The notes: generated by a model not told the origin, from the letters alone. A stretch of DNA of 29,308 bases from an uncultured Eubacteriales bacterium (GCA_905202605.1 CAJKSU010000009.1:1-29308), one strand, 5' to 3'. Counted from the first letter of the stretch, positions 21,572 to 29,308 are shown. Made by a program: numbers and translations.

Positions 21572-21601
21572 GAGGTCTGGAGCTGCAACGCTCCAGACCT
21601 C
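21572..21601. terminator. Bidirectional terminator between the MATE and ECF genes
   Basis: GAGGTCTGGAGC (21572-21583) pairs perfectly with GCTCCAGACCTC (21590-21601). It is flanked by T-rich sequence on the minus strand and moderately on the plus strand, and serves both convergent genes. Confidence 0.85.
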
Positions 21602-21611
21602 GCTGTTCTGT

Positions 21612-22124
21612 TCATCCGTTCTCAGGGAAATACCGGAGCTTCAGCGCGGAAAGTCCACGCCGCAGCGGGCGCACCAGAACCAGTGCAATTACAAAATTCC
21701 CCACGCAGTGTACCACATCCCATGGAATCCCGGAAATCCACCAGCTCAGCCCAAAAGCCCAGCCTCCGGTGATCCAATAAACTGGCGTGCACAGCAGGCC
21801 GAAGCTCAATCCGAACGCACCGGAGAGGATCGCCCAGCCCCATGGAGATTCCATATGCCGAAACAGCAGCGTCAGGAAAAACAGCACCAGCCAGACATAG
21901 AGATACATCAGGTTCCAAAGCCCCAGACCCCAGAACATAAGCTCCATGGCAACATAGATGTAAATGGGGTACAGCGCCTTTTTCCCATACACCAGCGTAT
22001 ACACGATCACCAGCAGGGAAACCGGCTCAATATTCGGCAGTCCAGCCAGACACATTTTTGCGGCAAACATCAATGCTCCCAGCAGGGACAGGACTACCAG
22101 CTCCAGCAGTCGTTTATGGTTCAC
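21612..22124 (-). CDS. ECF transporter S component-like membrane protein
   Basis: The product has 170 residues with about six membrane helices. The N-terminal part has the alanine/small-residue pattern and loop of ECF substrate-binding subunits (LLGALMFAAKMCLAGLP, NIEPVSLLVIVYTLVYG). The C-terminal part has WISGIPWDVVHCVGNFVIALVL, a wording typical of a clostridial S-component family. S components capture vitamins or metals and share an EcfA-A'-T module encoded elsewhere. The start codon lies 5 bp after the stop of a DUF4430-like small ORF, a frequent neighbour of such S components. Cobalamin or a related corrinoid is one possible ligand, but that is only inferred. Confidence 0.72.
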   Translation of the reverse strand: MNHKRLLELVVLSLLGALMFAAKMCLAGLPNIEPVSLLVIVYTLVYGKKALYPIYIYVAMELMFWGLGLWNLMYLYVWLVLFFLTLLFRHMESPWGWAILSGAFGLSFGLLCTPVYWITGGWAFGLSWWISGIPWDVVHCVGNFVIALVLVRPLRRGLSALKLRYFPENG

Positions 22125-22129
22125 AGGAA

Positions 22130-22309
22130 TTAGTAACCGGTGGTCAGGGTCAGCTCATAGGTTTCGCCGTCGGCAACGGGAGTTTCGCCGGCACCGGTCA
22201 TCAGCATCTCGCCGCCCTTGGTGATGCACCACCACTGCTGCTGGCTGTCGTCTGCGGTTTCGCCGTCTACGGTCGTGATGAACAGAATGATTTTTGTCTG
22301 TTTTTTCAT
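22130..22309 (-). CDS. Very short DUF4430-like protein, probably internally deleted
   Basis: The 59-residue ORF begins MKKQTKIILF and continues ITTVDGETADDSQQQWWCI, TKGGEMLMTGAGETPVADG, ETYELTLTTGY. The second part is the C-terminal half of DUF4430 (the transcobalamin-like domain): TVDG, a WW-containing strand, TG....P(V/I)xDG, and a beta end. Intact relatives are secreted lipoproteins of 120 residues or more with a lipobox and an N-terminal half, both missing here. An AAGGA site and promoter precede it, and it is coupled to the S-component gene. Either it is a decayed gene with a deletion that joined its first codons to its C-terminus, or a genuinely minimal protein. Confidence 0.65.
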   Translation of the reverse strand: MKKQTKIILFITTVDGETADDSQQQWWCITKGGEMLMTGAGETPVADGETYELTLTTGY

Positions 22310-22360
22310 TGTTTGTCCTTCATTTTGTCAGGCTGTCTGCCTGTAAAATCAGCGGGTATC

Positions 22361-22389
22361 ATTATAATATAGATAATATAGGCAGCCAA
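22361..22389 (-). promoter_or_regulatory. Promoter of the DUF4430-like/ECF operon
   Basis: On the minus strand a perfect TATAAT (22366-22361) follows TTGGCT (22389-22384) at 17 bp. The leader to the ATG at 22309 is about 45 nt and includes a small CAGGC/GCCTG dyad. Confidence 0.6.
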
Positions 22390-22390
22390 A

Positions 22391-22421
22391 TGCCGCAAGT
22401 CCTATTTCCGGACCTGCGGCA
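22391..22421 (-). terminator. Hairpin after the CPBP protease gene
   Basis: TGCCGCAAGTCC pairs with GGACCTGCGGCA with one internal mismatch and a 7-nt loop. It lies 16 bp after the stop of the CPBP gene; the minus-strand tail (TTTGGCTGCC) is only partly T-rich. Confidence 0.65.
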
Positions 22422-22436
22422 ATTTTGATTGGTGCG

Positions 22437-23345
22437 TCAAATCGTCAGCACCAGCACCGCCCCTGCCAGTGCGCCGAACAGTGCGGCGGCAATACCCACA
22501 TAGGCGGTCATGGACCAGTTGTTTTCGGAATAGCTGGTGATCTGCTTCATCTTGCTTGGCCGCAGCAATATCAATGCCACCACCACATAGAACACATAAG
22601 CCAGCAGGCTGGCAGGGGAATATTCGCTGATGGTCTCAGTAATACTGCCCTCCTGGAAAAGGCCGCTGCTGATCAGAGCGCAGAAGTCCATAAATCCATG
22701 CAGAGCCGCCACGGCCCAAAGATTGCGGCAGCGGAAATAGATGGCGGCAAAACACATGCCCATAGCGCTGGCTCCAACCATCTGGATCAAAACCCCGGAC
22801 AACTCCGCCGCACCGCCAATGGCGTTAATGAGGTGTACCGTGCCAAAAATCAGACTGGACACCAATACCGAAAACCACACTCCGGCTGGAGTGGCTCCAT
22901 AGCGGCGGTAGAGAATTCCTGCAATCAATCCGCGGTAGGTTAGCTCCTCAGTAATACCAATAGTAGCCATGAGCAGCACGAAGGAAACAATTCCGCCTAT
23001 GCTCTGCACCGGAATTCCTTCACTCAAACACCATACCAGACCTTCTACGCCAGCCAGTCCGTACAGGATCAGCATGGGCAGAGCGGGGATCATGCTGCGC
23101 CAGAAGCCTCTGCCGCGGCAGACAAACACCCGCCCCATGCCAAGCAGAAACGTGATTCCCACCATGACAGCAAGTACGAACAGCTCCACCGGAAGCTGGA
23201 GCATATATTCATTCCAAAATGCCGCATCCGGCAGTAACCAGAACAGCAGTCCCAGTGGAATAGAGGCCAGCAGCATTGCTCCTACCATAATCAGCAATAT
23301 CAGAATGCTGGAAAGAAGAGGATGATGGTTGCTTAGTTGTTTCAT
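22437..23345 (-). CDS. CPBP-family intramembrane metalloprotease
   Basis: The product has 302 residues with about eight membrane helices. The catalytic signature of the CPBP (CAAX/Abi) family is complete: EELTYRG with E133, E134 and R138; FGTVHLIN with H171; and AALHGFMD with H216 and D220. In bacteria these proteins process membrane peptides or give self-immunity to bacteriocins; no bacteriocin gene is seen here. AAGGAG precedes the ATG. The start overlaps the methyltransferase stop by 4 bp (ATGA type), so the two are translationally coupled. Confidence 0.92.
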   Translation of the reverse strand: MKQLSNHHPLLSSILILLIMVGAMLLASIPLGLLFWLLPDAAFWNEYMLQLPVELFVLAVMVGITFLLGMGRVFVCRGRGFWRSMIPALPMLILYGLAGVEGLVWCLSEGIPVQSIGGIVSFVLLMATIGITEELTYRGLIAGILYRRYGATPAGVWFSVLVSSLIFGTVHLINAIGGAAELSGVLIQMVGASAMGMCFAAIYFRCRNLWAVAALHGFMDFCALISSGLFQEGSITETISEYSPASLLAYVFYVVVALILLRPSKMKQITSYSENNWSMTAYVGIAAALFGALAGAVLVLTI

Positions 23346-23980
23346 AGTGACTCCTTTTTCAGCAGCAGATGATAGTGAATGCTCTCCTTAGCGCTTCCCG
23401 GCCCGCAGGTGCGGATCTCACGCGGCGGCATCGCCATGGAAAAGCCGGGAAACAGCGCTCCAAAGTCCTCGGCGCAGCCGTAAAAATGCGGAGTTCCGCC
23501 CTCATGCAGCAGCGTATACCGATCCGTATGCGCCTCCGGCGGTGCGGACTGAAAGCCCGGATCGTTCTGAGACAGCAGGGTCAGATAGACCTCGCCGCCG
23601 GGGCGAAGCACCCGGTGAAGCTCCCGAACTGCCTGATGATAGCCGGAGGTATCCGTATGATAGGAGGCGTTATAGTCCATGATGCAGTCAAAGCTGCCGT
23701 CCAGGAACGGCATATGGAACAGATTTCCCTCCACCGCGTTGACGGCAAGCTCTGCCGCTTCAGCCTGTGCGGTAAGATAGCCCAGTGCCTCTGCGGACAG
23801 ATCCAGCCCTGTTACGGTAAAGCCCTGCCGGGCAAAAAACAGCGCATGGCGACCTGGCCCACAGCCGTTGTCCAGCATATCCCGGAACCGGGATTCCTGC
23901 CAGCGCAGCGCCAGATACGGAGCCTCAATGGCGGGAACGCTCCACTGCGCAGCCTTTTCCTCCGTCCAATTCCACTGCAT
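23342..23980 (-). CDS. Class I SAM-dependent methyltransferase
   Basis: The product has 212 residues. Motif I is DNGCGPGRHALFFA (37-50), followed by an acidic ribose-binding strand VTGLDLSAEAL, then GNLFHMPFLDGSFDCIMDYN as the motif II region and LHRVLRPGGEVYLTLL as motif III. This is the Methyltransf_11/25 type that methylates small molecules. The substrate is unknown. AAGGAGG precedes the ATG, and it is the first gene of a two-gene operon with the CPBP protease. Confidence 0.9.
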   Translation of the reverse strand: MQWNWTEEKAAQWSVPAIEAPYLALRWQESRFRDMLDNGCGPGRHALFFARQGFTVTGLDLSAEALGYLTAQAEAAELAVNAVEGNLFHMPFLDGSFDCIMDYNASYHTDTSGYHQAVRELHRVLRPGGEVYLTLLSQNDPGFQSAPPEAHTDRYTLLHEGGTPHFYGCAEDFGALFPGFSMAMPPREIRTCGPGSAKESIHYHLLLKKESL

Positions 23981-24011
23981 ATCGGTTGCCTCCTTTTTAC
24001 TTTGCGGCTCT

Positions 24012-24041
24012 ATTTTATCACATCCGGTGGGACTTTGTATA
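24012..24041 (-). promoter_or_regulatory. Promoter of the methyltransferase-CPBP operon
   Basis: On the minus strand TATACA (24041-24036) and TAAAAT (24017-24012) are 18 bp apart, about 32 bp before the start codon. Confidence 0.5.
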
Positions 24042-24100
24042 GCAGAACCCGCAGGAAGCTCCGCAAATCTTCGGGGAAATGGGAAAAATCAACGGGAACG

Positions 24101-24129
24101 TTGTAATCAGCCGTGGAATGTGGTATGCT
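24101..24129 (+). promoter_or_regulatory. Promoter of the DUF2207 gene
   Basis: TTGTAA (24101-24106) and TATGCT (24124-24129) are 17 bp apart, 28 bp before the ATG. Confidence 0.6.
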
Positions 24130-24157
24130 AATCATATTAAATGACGGAGTGTGACAG

Positions 24158-25843
24158 ATGAAAAAGCTTGTTTTTTTTCTGTTGTTCATATGGATGCTGA
24201 TCCCTTCGGTATTTGCAGATTATCAGGTGGACAACGCCACCGTAAACGCGCAGGTAGCGGAGAGCGGAAAGGCACAGGTCACGGCGACCTATCAGCTGAC
24301 CTTTCACGCCGCGCAGGAAGAACTGCGGGTTCCCCTGCCGGACGGAGAAATCAGCCGGGTATCGGCGGAAACCTACCGCTATCAGGTGGACAAGACCGAT
24401 GCTGGCGTGGATCTGGTTCTTAGCGGCAGCTTTTCCGGGACCCAGACAATCACTGTATCCTACACGGTCAGTGGAGCTGCATCCAGCAGCGATGGCAGCA
24501 CCATATGGCAAGCCGGACTGCTCAGCTCCCGGTGGGCCAGCGACGTGGGCGGATGCAGCTTTCAGGTCAATCTGCCCCAGCCCTCCCAAGCCGGAACGGA
24601 TGCCAGTGGGATCACTGCACAGGTACTCAGCGGCTACTATGGCGCACTGTCTCAGGAGGAATCCGCCGTAGATGTCAGCGGTACCCTTGTCACAGGCAGT
24701 GTGGGGCAGCGAATGGCCTATGATTCCCTGACGGTGCAGGTTATACTGCCTGATGGATATTTCCGTACCAGAGCCTCTGCGATCCCGATGATCCACGTGA
24801 CCTATCTGGCGGTGGGCATGCTGGGCGTTCTGCTGCTGCTGGCACTGTATTGGCATCTGCGGCTCCGCACCCCGCGGCAGACAGTACAGCCCCGACTCTT
24901 AACCCCCGGCGGTCTGCTCCCCTGTCAGTTGAGCCAGATTTTAGACGGCTCCACCTGTGATGTGGCGGTGCTGATCCTCGAATGGGCCAATCTCGGCTAT
25001 CTGACCATCCAGCGGACAAAACGCGGAACCGTTGTGTTGACCCGCGCCATCACCATGGGCAGTGAGCGCAGCCGCGCAGAGCAGAAGCTGTTTCGACGTA
25101 TTTTTTCTACAGGCCGCCGGGTGGCGGCAACACCGGGTCGGTATTCCACCGCCGCTGCACAGTTCTCCGCTGCGTCCCGCAGAAGTCTCAACCGGATCAT
25201 TTTTGACCGAAAGGGCGGCAATGTGGTGTTTTTGCAGCTTCCTGCCAGAATTCTGCTGGCGGTTGGCGTTGGATATCTGGTACGCTGTCTGCTGCCGGAG
25301 GATGCGGCGTTTCTGCTTGTGGCAGTGCTGGCGGGAATCGCGGGATTTGTCTACAGTGTCTATCTGCATACCGCTCTAAGCCGCTGGAAGGCGCTGCGGC
25401 GCTTCTCCCGCTCCACACTAATTTGCCTGATTCTTGCACTGGTGCTGCTGGTGCTGGGACTACTGGGCGGTGCGGTGCTGGAGGTAGGCATTGGCCTGAC
25501 TGCTTGCGTATTTTCCGCGCTGGCAACGGCGGTTGGCCCCAGAAGGAGCCAGCGGGGGCAGGATCTTCTGTCCGAGGCCAAGGGCTGCCGGCTGTTTTAC
25601 CGTCAGGTCACCTGGCAGCGGCTCCAGCTCCTCTGCGGACGAAACAGCCGCTTCTTCCAGATGCAGCTGCCCAAGGCGGCGGCGCTGGGAGTAGACAAGA
25701 AGTTTGCGGTGCGCTTTGAGCGGCTCCCGGTCCCCCGTCCGGAATGGCTGGGCGGAAAGGGGAACCGCACCACAACGGCATCGGCATTGCAGCGAGAAAT
25801 TGATGCAATTCTAAAAGGGTTGCGTCAAGCATTTCGGGTATAA
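24158..25843 (+). CDS. DUF2207-type membrane protein
   Basis: The product has 561 residues: a signal peptide (LVFFLLFIWMLIPSVFA), an extracellular beta-rich domain to about residue 205 (QVTATYQLTFHAAQEELRVPL, TITVSYTVSG), a membrane helix at about 209-230, a cytoplasmic winged-helix-like part (LDGSTCDVAVLILEWANLGYLTI), two to four further helices, and a basic cytoplasmic tail. This order is that of predicted membrane protein family DUF2207 (PF09972), whose function is unknown. It lacks the Gly/Ser-rich C-terminus seen in many relatives. It is a single-gene transcript with its own promoter and a double hairpin at the end. Confidence 0.82.
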   Translation: MKKLVFFLLFIWMLIPSVFADYQVDNATVNAQVAESGKAQVTATYQLTFHAAQEELRVPLPDGEISRVSAETYRYQVDKTDAGVDLVLSGSFSGTQTITVSYTVSGAASSSDGSTIWQAGLLSSRWASDVGGCSFQVNLPQPSQAGTDASGITAQVLSGYYGALSQEESAVDVSGTLVTGSVGQRMAYDSLTVQVILPDGYFRTRASAIPMIHVTYLAVGMLGVLLLLALYWHLRLRTPRQTVQPRLLTPGGLLPCQLSQILDGSTCDVAVLILEWANLGYLTIQRTKRGTVVLTRAITMGSERSRAEQKLFRRIFSTGRRVAATPGRYSTAAAQFSAASRRSLNRIIFDRKGGNVVFLQLPARILLAVGVGYLVRCLLPEDAAFLLVAVLAGIAGFVYSVYLHTALSRWKALRRFSRSTLICLILALVLLVLGLLGGAVLEVGIGLTACVFSALATAVGPRRSQRGQDLLSEAKGCRLFYRQVTWQRLQLLCGRNSRFFQMQLPKAAALGVDKKFAVRFERLPVPRPEWLGGKGNRTTTASALQREIDAILKGLRQAFRV

Positions 25844-25848
25844 AATAT

Positions 25849-25901
25849 GGGCTGTGTCAGCAGAAGCTGCCACAGCCCAATTCCCTGTCCGGCAGGGAAT
25901 T
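25849..25901 (+). terminator. Two consecutive hairpins after the DUF2207 gene
   Basis: GGGCTGTG...CACAGCCC (25849-25878) is followed immediately by AATTCCCTG...CAGGGAATT (25879-25901). Both stems are nearly perfect and the spacing between them is nil. The tract behind is A/T-rich rather than pure T. They precede the murA promoter by about 100 bp. Confidence 0.7.
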
Positions 25902-26006
25902 GATGCAAAATCTTCTGAATTACGAAACAATGAATACAGAAATAACAGATTCCTTGCAGAAATGTTGATTTTTTGCCGGAAATCCGGCGTTTTTTTCTGT
26001 GTTTGC

Positions 26007-26035
26007 TTTACACAGAACATACTTTGTGTTATACT
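26007..26035 (+). promoter_or_regulatory. Promoter of murA
   Basis: TTTACA (26007-26012) and TATACT (26030-26035) are 17 bp apart; each differs by one base from the sigma-A consensus. The leader to the ATG at 26138 is about 95 nt. Confidence 0.8.
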
Positions 26036-26137
26036 AGCGGCGCTGGACATATTTATGTCAACAGAGCTGATACATCTGCCGCTTTTGCGGCATACTATAG
26101 TACGTAAGCATGAAATCAGAGATTGAGAGGGTGCATT

Positions 26138-27430
26138 ATGGCACAATACGTGATACACGGTGGAAAACCCCTGAACGGTGAGGTCGAGATCAGCGGTGCA
26201 AAGAACGCTGCGGTGGCAATTCTCCCGGCTGCGTTGCTGGTAAACGGCGTGTGCCGGATTGAAAATGTCCCGGATGTGTCGGATATTCAGCTGTATTTTG
26301 ATATTCTGACCCGAATGGGCGCAACGGTTCGGATGGTGAACCGCACCACCTTTGAGCTGGACTGCTCCGGTGTACACACCAGCTCCGTCCCCCATGAGCT
26401 GGCATGTCAGATTCGCGCGTCCTACTATCTGGTGGGCGCACTGCTGGGCCGATTTGGCAAGGCAACGGTTTCCATGCCCGGCGGCTGCGATTTCGGCGTC
26501 CGCCCCATTGACCAGCATATCAAGGGTTTTAATATCATGGGCGCTGATGTACAAATCGTCAGCGGTGATATCATTGCCACCACCAAAGAGCCGCTCCACG
26601 GCAGCCGGATCTATCTGGACGTTGTCTCCGTGGGCGCAACCATGAACATTATGATCGCCGCCGTTCTGGCAGAAGGAACCACCATCATCGAGAATGCCGC
26701 CAAGGAGCCGCACATTGTGGATTTGGCGAACTTTCTCAACGCCATGGGCGCAAATGTGTCCGGCGCCGGCACCGACGTCATCAAGGTGCGCGGCGTGAAG
26801 CATCTTCGCGGCGGCAGCTATTCCATTATCCCCGATCAGATCGAGGCCGGCACCTATATGGCGGCAGTGGCCGCCACCGGTGGCAAGGTGCTGGTAAAGA
26901 ACGTGATTCCCAAGCATCTCGACTGCATCACCGCAAAGCTTCGGGAAATGGGCGTTAAAATCACCGACCAGGGTGACGCTTTGCTGGTGGAGTCCGACGG
27001 TCATCTTAAAAAGGCCAAGGTAAAGACCATGCCCCATCCCGGCTTCCCCACGGATATGCAGCCCCAGATCGCCGTATGCATGGCAGTGGCAGAGGGAACC
27101 AGCGTAGTAACCGAAAGCGTGTGGGATAACCGCTTCCGCTACATTGGTGAGTTGCGTCGCATGGGCGCGCAGGTGCAGGTGGACGGAAAGGTCGCGATCA
27201 TTGAGGGCGTTCCCAAGCTCAAGGGCTGCCCGGTAAAGGCCTGTGATCTCCGTGCCGGTGCGGCAATGGTTATTGCGGGACTGGTCGCCGAGGGCGTTAC
27301 CACCATCTCTGATATCAAATATGTGGAGCGCGGCTATGAAAACATCTCCGAAAAGTTCCGCGCACTGGGTGCGGACTTCCAGAAGGTCGAAAGTACTGAG
27401 CCTCGTCTCACCGTAGTCACGGCGGGCTGA
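26138..27430 (+). CDS. murA: UDP-N-acetylglucosamine 1-carboxyvinyltransferase
   Basis: The product has 430 residues, full length for the family. It transfers enolpyruvate from PEP to UDP-GlcNAc, the first committed step of peptidoglycan synthesis, in the cytosol. Visible landmarks are SGAKNAAVAILPAALL with K22-N23, R93 in the IRAS segment, the loop PGGCDFG with the catalytic Cys117 (the fosfomycin target), and GFPTDMQPQ in the second domain. Firmicutes often carry two MurA paralogues; which one this is cannot be told here. The start at 26138 (MAQYVIHGG) follows GAGAGGG; the upstream ATG at 26123 has no ribosome site. It is monocistronic. Confidence 0.96.
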   Translation: MAQYVIHGGKPLNGEVEISGAKNAAVAILPAALLVNGVCRIENVPDVSDIQLYFDILTRMGATVRMVNRTTFELDCSGVHTSSVPHELACQIRASYYLVGALLGRFGKATVSMPGGCDFGVRPIDQHIKGFNIMGADVQIVSGDIIATTKEPLHGSRIYLDVVSVGATMNIMIAAVLAEGTTIIENAAKEPHIVDLANFLNAMGANVSGAGTDVIKVRGVKHLRGGSYSIIPDQIEAGTYMAAVAATGGKVLVKNVIPKHLDCITAKLREMGVKITDQGDALLVESDGHLKKAKVKTMPHPGFPTDMQPQIAVCMAVAEGTSVVTESVWDNRFRYIGELRRMGAQVQVDGKVAIIEGVPKLKGCPVKACDLRAGAAMVIAGLVAEGVTTISDIKYVERGYENISEKFRALGADFQKVESTEPRLTVVTAG

Positions 27431-27454
27431 TAGATATAACAGACGGCTGTCAGC

Positions 27455-27493
27455 GGGCAGAATCGTAGAAATGCGGTTCTGCCCGTTTTTTTG
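27455..27493 (+). terminator. Rho-independent terminator of murA
   Basis: CGGGCAGAA (27455-27463) pairs with TTCTGCCCG (27478-27486) and is followed by seven T residues. It lies 25 bp after the murA stop. Confidence 0.92.
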
Positions 27494-27545
27494 CTCAAAT
27501 GGGAACAATGCGCAGAATCTGACCGTAAAAAGCCGAAAATGTATA

Positions 27546-27574
27546 TATACAAAATGGAAATACCGTGATATAAT
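27546..27574 (+). promoter_or_regulatory. Promoter of the beta-helix gene
   Basis: A perfect TATAAT (27569-27574) follows TATACA (27546-27551) at 17 bp. The start codon is 50 bp downstream. It lacks the box shared by the NTF2-like operon and the gene at 12176. Confidence 0.7.
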
Positions 27575-27624
27575 AAGGTTGCGAACAATTCGACCCCAAC
27601 ATATTTACAGAAAGAAGGGTATGT

Positions 27625-29163
27625 ATGAACACCATTCAGGCAAGAATTCCGGCCTACGGGATGCCCGTTCTGGAAGGCCCCGTCAACAAGCCGGAAAAGA
27701 TCAGCGTAATGCCGCCCATGGGCGATATGCCCCCGATGCCCGGCGGCTCCGGTGCACCGGCAGAGCTTAAGCCCTGCCCGCCTACCTGCCGCCCCTCTGA
27801 GCATCCCGGCTCGGTTCCCGGCGCGGATGTAGAGCCCGGCAAGCCCGGTCCCGGTTTCCCCGGCGGCGGCCCTCCCAAGGCTCCTCCGTTCCCCAGAATG
27901 GAATCCATCGACGTGCTGGACGGAAAGCTGTATCTGGCAGAGCAGCCCTATGCGGAGATTTCCGGTGACATCACGGACACCGCAATGAAAAATGCCTCCT
28001 ATAAGACTGATGAGGTGTGCCTCAACGGCCTGTACATCGGCGGCGATTCCGTCTATGCCATCAAGGATTCCCAGTTTAATCTCACCGGCTACGGCATTGA
28101 CGACTTTGCGGGCAACGGCTCCGCCATCATGGTCAATGACACCGCCAAATGCGAAATGGACAACGTTCAGGTCACCACTCACGGCGTTATTCGTCCCTGC
28201 ACGGTGGTCACCGGCAACGGTACCCTGATCGTGCGGAACTGCGTGCTGGACTCCAAGGGCGGCGAGATCCCCAAGAGCTATGTTCCCCGTGTGGCCTCCG
28301 GCATGATGGAGCCGCCTCCGGGTCTGAAGCTGGGCGGCAACTGCCGTACCCATCTGTCCATGGGCAATTCCCGCGCCTATTTCTATGACTCCAAGATCCT
28401 TGCCCATTCCTGGGCGGCGCTGTCCACCGACGGCTCCAACGGCGATCTGTATCTGGAAGCCAACAACTGCGACGTGGTCTGCGACACCATTGGCTACGGC
28501 ACTTATGCGGACAACGGCTGTCATAATGTACTCAATGACTGCCGGATTACCGTGGATACCCACGTTGCCATCATTGCAGGCGATGCATGGGTGAAGTTTA
28601 ACGGCGGCACGGTCAAGTCCGGGCAGTACGGCGCCATGCTCCACGGCGTGCGCGGACACTACACCGAAACGACAGAGTGCCATATCACCGGCGGCGACTG
28701 GACGGTGGGCGAGGCGCTGTTCTTCGTGAAGTCCGAAAACGTCTATTTGAAGCTGGACGGCGCAAAGGTAAAGACCGGGAAGTATCTGGTGCACGCCATT
28801 GTCAACGATGATGACGCCGCCACCAAGGTACCGGAGGACATGAAGCTCAAGTGCTACGGCGTCAATGCAGTGATCGCGAACGGCGAGTATCAGGGCGACA
28901 TCGTCAACGACGATACCGACCGCACCATGAACGTTTCCATTCTCAACGCCAAGGTGACCGGCGTGATCACCGATGCCTACATCTCTCTGGAGGGCAGCCA
29001 TTGGACAGCGTCTGGCGATTCCACCGTGTGTCTGGTGGGCGATGTGAAGGAATCTCAGTTGGATGCAGCCTCTGGCGTTACCATTCAGGCAGTCGCCGGC
29101 GAGGGCTGCGGCTTGAAGGGCGAATATACCCTGGCCTCTGGCGGTAAGCTGGTTGTGGCATAA
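27625..29163 (+). CDS. Right-handed beta-helix protein with Pro/Gly-rich N-terminus and no signal peptide
   Basis: The product has 512 residues. Residues 1-90 are Met/Pro/Gly-rich (VMPPMGDMPPMPGG, PGKPGPGFPGGGPP) without any signal peptide or membrane helix. From about 95 on the sequence is a repeated short-strand pattern with stacked Asn, Asp, Gly and Val (GGDSVYAIKDSQFNLTGYG, GNGTLIVRNCVLDSKGG, LYLEANNCDVVCDTIGYG, GGTVKSGQYGAMLHGVRG), typical of pectate-lyase-like beta-helices. Most such proteins are secreted; the predicted cytosolic location is odd. I see no polysaccharide-lyase active-site signature that I would trust. A paralogue relic lies at 13890-14066 beside the SDR operon, hinting at a link to that locus. 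The ribosome site is AAGAAGGG. Confidence 0.8.
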   Translation: MNTIQARIPAYGMPVLEGPVNKPEKISVMPPMGDMPPMPGGSGAPAELKPCPPTCRPSEHPGSVPGADVEPGKPGPGFPGGGPPKAPPFPRMESIDVLDGKLYLAEQPYAEISGDITDTAMKNASYKTDEVCLNGLYIGGDSVYAIKDSQFNLTGYGIDDFAGNGSAIMVNDTAKCEMDNVQVTTHGVIRPCTVVTGNGTLIVRNCVLDSKGGEIPKSYVPRVASGMMEPPPGLKLGGNCRTHLSMGNSRAYFYDSKILAHSWAALSTDGSNGDLYLEANNCDVVCDTIGYGTYADNGCHNVLNDCRITVDTHVAIIAGDAWVKFNGGTVKSGQYGAMLHGVRGHYTETTECHITGGDWTVGEALFFVKSENVYLKLDGAKVKTGKYLVHAIVNDDDAATKVPEDMKLKCYGVNAVIANGEYQGDIVNDDTDRTMNVSILNAKVTGVITDAYISLEGSHWTASGDSTVCLVGDVKESQLDAASGVTIQAVAGEGCGLKGEYTLASGGKLVVA

Positions 29164-29190
29164 GGAAAATCCCTTGAACGAACAAAATCA

Positions 29191-29225
29191 GGGCTGGAAC
29201 GTGATATGCGTTCCAGCCCTTTTTG
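29191..29225. terminator. Rho-independent terminator after the beta-helix gene
   Basis: GGGCTGGAACG pairs perfectly with CGTTCCAGCCC around a 7-nt loop (29191-29219), followed by five T residues and a mixed tail. It may also serve the converging gene on the minus strand. Confidence 0.9.
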
Positions 29226-29308
29226 TCATTCTTTCTCTTCTCTGCTGGGCAGCTTCACCGTGGCGGGAATCTCCTGCCCGATGTTGCCGTCCAGATCCTC
29301 ACACCAGC
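29226..29308 (-). CDS. C-terminal end of an unidentified protein
   Basis: The minus-strand frame entering from the window edge reads WCEDLDGNIGQEIPATVKL and PSREEKE and stops at 29226, directly before the shared terminator. Codon use and position look like a genuine gene end. Twenty-six residues are too few to name a family. Confidence 0.55.
   Translation of the reverse strand, partial: WCEDLDGNIGQEIPATVKLPSREEKE

Noticed and set aside
25849..25901. Double hairpin before murA as a possible riboswitch
   Set aside because: It lies upstream of the murA promoter and directly after the DUF2207 stop, so it is better explained as that gene's terminator.
25811..27508. Minus-strand frame of about 565 codons opposite murA
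   Set aside because: murA is certain on the plus strand. The antisense product is His/Gly-rich nonsense with no ribosome site.
27334..29001. Minus-strand frame of about 555 codons opposite the beta-helix gene
   Set aside because: Shadow of a biased coding sequence; no start signal, and it crosses the murA terminator and the beta-helix promoter.

Overview
The window is about 29.3 kb of fairly GC-rich DNA with strong AGGAGG-type ribosome sites, lipobox lipoproteins, an SLH surface protein, DUF2207, MATE, CPBP and MurA genes. This fits a Gram-positive anaerobe of the Eubacteriales, probably an Oscillospiraceae-like gut bacterium. That placement is an inference from gene style, not from a marker gene.

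Region 1 (1-1300) holds the 3' end of a CmpB-type membrane protein gene and a broken TrbL/VirB6 conjugation gene.

Region 2 (1305-12965) is the most unusual part. One minus-strand operon of eight genes, read from 9851 down to 1305, has the order C'-B'-A'-SBP2-SBP1-C-B-A. A, B and C are three different long NTF2/SnoaL-like proteins. The triad is present twice in the same gene order, with clear paralogy between A and A', B and B', C and C'. The two triads flank two paralogous lipoprotein solute-binding proteins that have no permease or ATPase nearby. Two overlapping HxlR regulators are divergent from the operon. An AraC-type regulator is divergent from an unrecognised gene (12176-12904). The operon promoter and the promoter of that unrecognised gene share a box of about 30 bp (25 of 30 identical) that ends exactly in a TTGACG -35 element, so they look like one regulon. 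The system may capture an extracellular compound and act on it with cytosolic NTF2-fold proteins (dehydratase- or isomerase-like chemistry is the family precedent). The substrate cannot be read from the sequence.

Region 3 (13000-16460) is a graveyard around a healthy two-gene SDR oxidoreductase operon. It contains a tyrosine-recombinase C-terminus, a broken DUF4143-type AAA ATPase, a relic of a beta-helix protein, a frameshifted LysR effector domain, and a C-terminal scrap resembling the NTF2-like proteins. The beta-helix relic is a paralogue of the intact gene at 27625-29163, which ties the far right end of the window to this locus.

Region 4 (16505-29308) is mostly ordinary: an SLH surface protein with a divergent LytTR regulator and a two-copy, 21-bp-period operator; a helicase relic; a MATE exporter; an ECF-type S component behind a severely shortened DUF4430-like ORF; a methyltransferase-CPBP protease pair; a DUF2207 membrane protein; murA; the cytosolic beta-helix protein; and the 3' end of one more gene. 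No rRNA, tRNA, riboswitch or CRISPR array was recognised.
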